Assembly (NCBI RefSeq): GCF_001425835.1
Contig: NZ_LMDP01000003.1
Span: 256,001 to 320,000, forward strand
DNA from: Afipia sp. Root123D2
GTDB taxonomy: Bacteria; Pseudomonadota; Alphaproteobacteria; Rhizobiales; Xanthobacteraceae
Length of the DNA stretch: 64,000 nucleotides
Direction of reading: 5' to 3'
The notes beneath the pieces were generated by a model that ran no database searches, was not told the origin of the DNA, and worked only from the letters and a program-made list of their open reading frames with translations. Position 1 is the first letter of the stretch, and the number at the start of each line of letters is the position of its first letter. This document shows, in pieces, positions 61,866 to 64,000 of this stretch. The position numbers and the translations under genes are program-made.

Positions 61866-62765
61866 ATGATCCAGGGCATGAAGCGTTCAAGCAAAAAGGT
61901 AGCGACCGATCGCAGCTTTGTGGTCGCACTCTCGCGCGGGCTTGATGTTCTGCGCGCATTTCGTCCAAACGACGGCCTTCTCGGCAATCAGGAGATTGCC
62001 GCGCGCACCAATTTGCCCAAGCCGACGATTTCGCGGCTGACCTACACGCTGACGAAACTGGGATATCTAACGCCAGTTCCACGCTTCGATAAATACCAGC
62101 TCGCACCGGCGGCGATTGCATTGGGCTATGCCGCGCTGACAAATCTCGGCGTGCGTCACATCTCCGATCCCTATCGCGATCAATTGATGCGGGAAACCGG
62201 CGGCGCGGTGGCGATCGGCGCGCGCGATCGCCTCAACATGATCTATTTCGGCCAGAGCCGCAGCAGTTTGACGGTTGGCGTGCTGCTCGATGTCGGCTCG
62301 CGGGTTCCGATCGCGACGACGGCGATGGGCCGCGCTTATCTGCTTGCGCTGCCCGAAGACGAGCGCGCCGTTCTGCTCAACGAGATCAGGGAGCATGTCG
62401 GCAACAGCCGCTGGCCCAAAGTTCGTGAGGGCATTGAACGTTCGGCCGAAACCCTGGCGAAATACGGCTTCACCACCTCCGCCGGCGAATGGCACAACGA
62501 CATTCATGCCGCCGGCGTCGCGCTCAAATTGAACGACGGCACCGGCCCGTATGCGTTCAACTGCGGTGCACCGGCATTCAAATTTACCGAAGACCTGCTG
62601 CTCAACGATATTGGGCCACGTCTTCTGGCGATGGTGCGGAGCATCGAGCTTGCGCTGAACGGAAACGTCGCGCGCTCACCGGACATCAAAGAGAATAAAA
62701 AAATGAAGCCAGCAGGAGGGAAGCTTGCACGTGTCGCCGAAGGGATCAAACAGCCGCCGTTTTGA
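61866..62765 (+). CDS. IclR-family transcriptional regulator
   Basis: The 299-residue regulator has an N-terminal winged helix-turn-helix (about 20-85) with GLLGNQEIAARTNLPKPTISRLTYTLTKLGYL, and a C-terminal effector domain (about 105-265) of the IclR fold with GRAYLLALPEDERA and EWHNDIHAAGVALKL. It is divergent from the pim cluster, so it likely senses a pathway acyl-CoA or acid. ATG 61866 is used; ATG 61878 is possible. The C-terminus has a Lys-rich extension (IKENKKMKPAGGKL). Confidence 0.88.
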   Translation: MIQGMKRSSKKVATDRSFVVALSRGLDVLRAFRPNDGLLGNQEIAARTNLPKPTISRLTYTLTKLGYLTPVPRFDKYQLAPAAIALGYAALTNLGVRHISDPYRDQLMRETGGAVAIGARDRLNMIYFGQSRSSLTVGVLLDVGSRVPIATTAMGRAYLLALPEDERAVLLNEIREHVGNSRWPKVREGIERSAETLAKYGFTTSAGEWHNDIHAAGVALKLNDGTGPYAFNCGAPAFKFTEDLLLNDIGPRLLAMVRSIELALNGNVARSPDIKENKKMKPAGGKLARVAEGIKQPPF

Positions 62766-62837
62766 CGGCAGCCCCGAAACTCACCCAGACCTCGTTCAAT
62801 CCGCTTTCGTTGAACGCACCGTCGCGGGTTTCGGAAT

Positions 62838-63635
62838 ATGATGGAGATGCAACACGCACAGGGGGCGCAGCCCCTGCTCGCCGTTCGCGACGTCAGCGTC
62901 GTGTTCGGCGGCATCATTGCGCTGAACGGCGTCTCTTTCGACATGAAGCAGGGCCAGATCCTCGGTCTGATCGGCCCCAATGGCGCCGGAAAGACGACGC
63001 TCTTCAACTGTCTCAGCCGTCTCTATCACCCGAGCAAGGGCGATATCCTGATGGACGGGCAGAGCATCCTGCCCCGGAACGCGTCACGCATCGCCGAAAT
63101 CGGCATCGGCCGCACGTTCCAGAACGTCGCGCTGTTCCCGAGGCTGACGGTCCTCGACAACATCCGCATCGGCGGGCATTGCCGCACCAAAAGCGACGTG
63201 ATCAGCGATTCACTCAAGCTGTCATGGGTCCGGCGCGAGGAAGCCGCGCTCAACAGGCGCGTCGATGAAATCCTCACCTACCTCGATCTTCATGACGTCG
63301 CGCACCGCGATGTCGCGGGTCTCCCGTTCGGCACCCAGAAGCGCGTCGAACTCGGCCGCGCACTCGCTGCCGAACCGAAGATCCTGCTGCTCGACGAGCC
63401 TGCCGGCGGACTGAACCACGAGGAAGTCCACGAACTGGCCACCCTGATCCGCCGCATCCGCGACGAGCGCAAGATGACCGTGCTTCTGGTCGAGCATCAC
63501 ATGGGACTCGTGATGTCGATCGCCGATCATGTCGTCGCGCTGAACTTCGGAAAGAAACTCGCTGAAGGTACGCCTGCCGCCGTGCAGTCCGACCCCGACG
63601 TCATCAAAGCCTATCTGGGGAGCAAGGACTCATGA
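62838..63635 (+). CDS. Branched-chain-type ABC transporter ATPase (LivG-like)
   Basis: The 265-residue ATPase belongs to the LivG group of HAAT importers. It shows Walker A GPNGAGKTT, the Q-loop region GIGRTFQNVALFPRLTV, the LPFGTQKRVELGRAL signature (FGTQ in place of SGGQ, common in LivG) and Walker B ILLLDEPAGGLNHEE. The substrate is unknown; next to pim genes it could be a dicarboxylate or aromatic acid, but LivG also serves amino acids. It overlaps the LivF-like gene by four bases. Confidence 0.88.
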   Translation: MMEMQHAQGAQPLLAVRDVSVVFGGIIALNGVSFDMKQGQILGLIGPNGAGKTTLFNCLSRLYHPSKGDILMDGQSILPRNASRIAEIGIGRTFQNVALFPRLTVLDNIRIGGHCRTKSDVISDSLKLSWVRREEAALNRRVDEILTYLDLHDVAHRDVAGLPFGTQKRVELGRALAAEPKILLLDEPAGGLNHEEVHELATLIRRIRDERKMTVLLVEHHMGLVMSIADHVVALNFGKKLAEGTPAAVQSDPDVIKAYLGSKDS

Positions 63636-64000
63636 CTGCGATGCTCAGCATAGCCAATCTCCGCGCCTATTACGGCCAGGTGCAGGCCCTTCACGGTCTT
63701 GAATTCTCCCTCAACGAGGGAAGCGTGACGACCCTGCTCGGCGCCAACGGCGCCGGCAAGACCACGACACTGCGGGCGATCTGCAACATGGTGCGCTCGA
63801 CCGGCGACATCCATTTCGACGGCAAGCCGCTCACCGGACAAACCACCGAGAACATCGTGCGTCTCGGCATCGCCCACGTGCCGCAAGGCCGCGGCACCTT
63901 CACGACGATGACGGTGGAGGAAAACCTTCAACTCGGCGCGATCTCGCGCAAGGATACAAGGCAGATCGCCGGTGACATCGAGCGCATGTACGCGCATTTC
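63632..64000 (+). CDS. Branched-chain-type ABC transporter ATPase (LivF-like), 3' end cut
   Basis: The frame starts with ATG 63632 in an ATGA overlap with the LivG-like gene and stays open to the window edge (123 codons). It has Walker A GANGAGKTTT, Q-loop HVPQGRGTFTTMTVEENL and a LivF-like N-terminus (MLSIANLRAYYGQVQALHGL). The rest of the gene, with signature and Walker B, lies outside the window. Confidence 0.85.
   Translation, partial: MTAMLSIANLRAYYGQVQALHGLEFSLNEGSVTTLLGANGAGKTTTLRAICNMVRSTGDIHFDGKPLTGQTTENIVRLGIAHVPQGRGTFTTMTVEENLQLGAISRKDTRQIAGDIERMYAHF

Overview
The window looks like a chromosomal segment of a GC-rich alphaproteobacterium of the Nitrobacteraceae/Bradyrhizobiaceae type (Bradyrhizobium, Rhodopseudomonas, Afipia relatives). 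The evidence is a PhyR-NepR-EcfG stress module, an urt-ure urea operon, a cpa/tad pilus locus, a membrane-anchored CycM-type cytochrome c next to kdsB-pheA, and a cluster in the order pimFABCD as known from Rhodopseudomonas palustris. No rRNA, tRNA, CRISPR array, phage, transposase or plasmid gene is visible. Genes are densely packed, and most intergenic space is short.

Layout. 1-4.9 kb: general stress response (phyR, nepR-ecfG, a CHASE-HWE kinase) with three unnamed small or exported genes; EcfG-type promoter motifs sit here. 4.9-16.5 kb: a 14-gene leftward run urtABCDE-ureDAB-(GFA protein)-ureC-(ABM protein)-ureEFG for urea uptake, hydrolysis and nickel insertion, headed by a good sigma54 promoter match. 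17.0-19.3 kb: rightward DEAD-box helicase, infA and a cold-shock protein. 19.4-31.4 kb: Flp/Tad pilus locus in three blocks (cpaB and two TadE-like genes leftward; pilA, cpaA, cpaC-F, tadB, tadC rightward; tadD leftward) with two perfect CtrA-type motifs. 31.5-33.7 kb: M17 aminopeptidase and NlpC/P60 hydrolase. 33.9-41.6 kb: leftward Yej-type peptide ABC importer with two binding proteins. 41.8-45.3 kb: cycM, kdsB-pheA, an LLM flavin monooxygenase. 45.8-50.7 kb: metF and metH. 50.8-53.2 kb: an exported beta carbonic anhydrase and glpK. 53.3-61.8 kb: leftward dicarboxylate/fatty acid beta-oxidation operon pimFABCD plus an SDR. 61.9-64 kb: a divergent IclR regulator and the start of a Liv-type ABC transporter, cut by the window edge.

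How it works together. The urea block couples uptake (Urt) to hydrolysis (UreABC) and maturation (UreDEFG), probably under nitrogen control. The Tad block encodes pilin, prepilin peptidase, secretin, ATPase and inner membrane platform; CtrA sites suggest cell-cycle control. The pim block holds activation (PimA), dehydrogenation (PimC/D), hydration and oxidation (PimF) and thiolysis (PimB), with a perfect palindrome in the pimF-iclR divergent region as candidate operator.

A recurring feature is a dispersed palindromic element of about 85-110 bp (paired 23-24 bp palindromes around a CCGG core), present at six intergenic sites in the second half. I found no obviously new multi-gene system. The most interesting signals are regulatory: the EcfG motif ahead of an uncharacterised exported gene, an HWE kinase with a damaged N-box, CtrA sites in the pilus locus, the sigma54/palindrome region of urtA, the structured metF leader and the repeat family.
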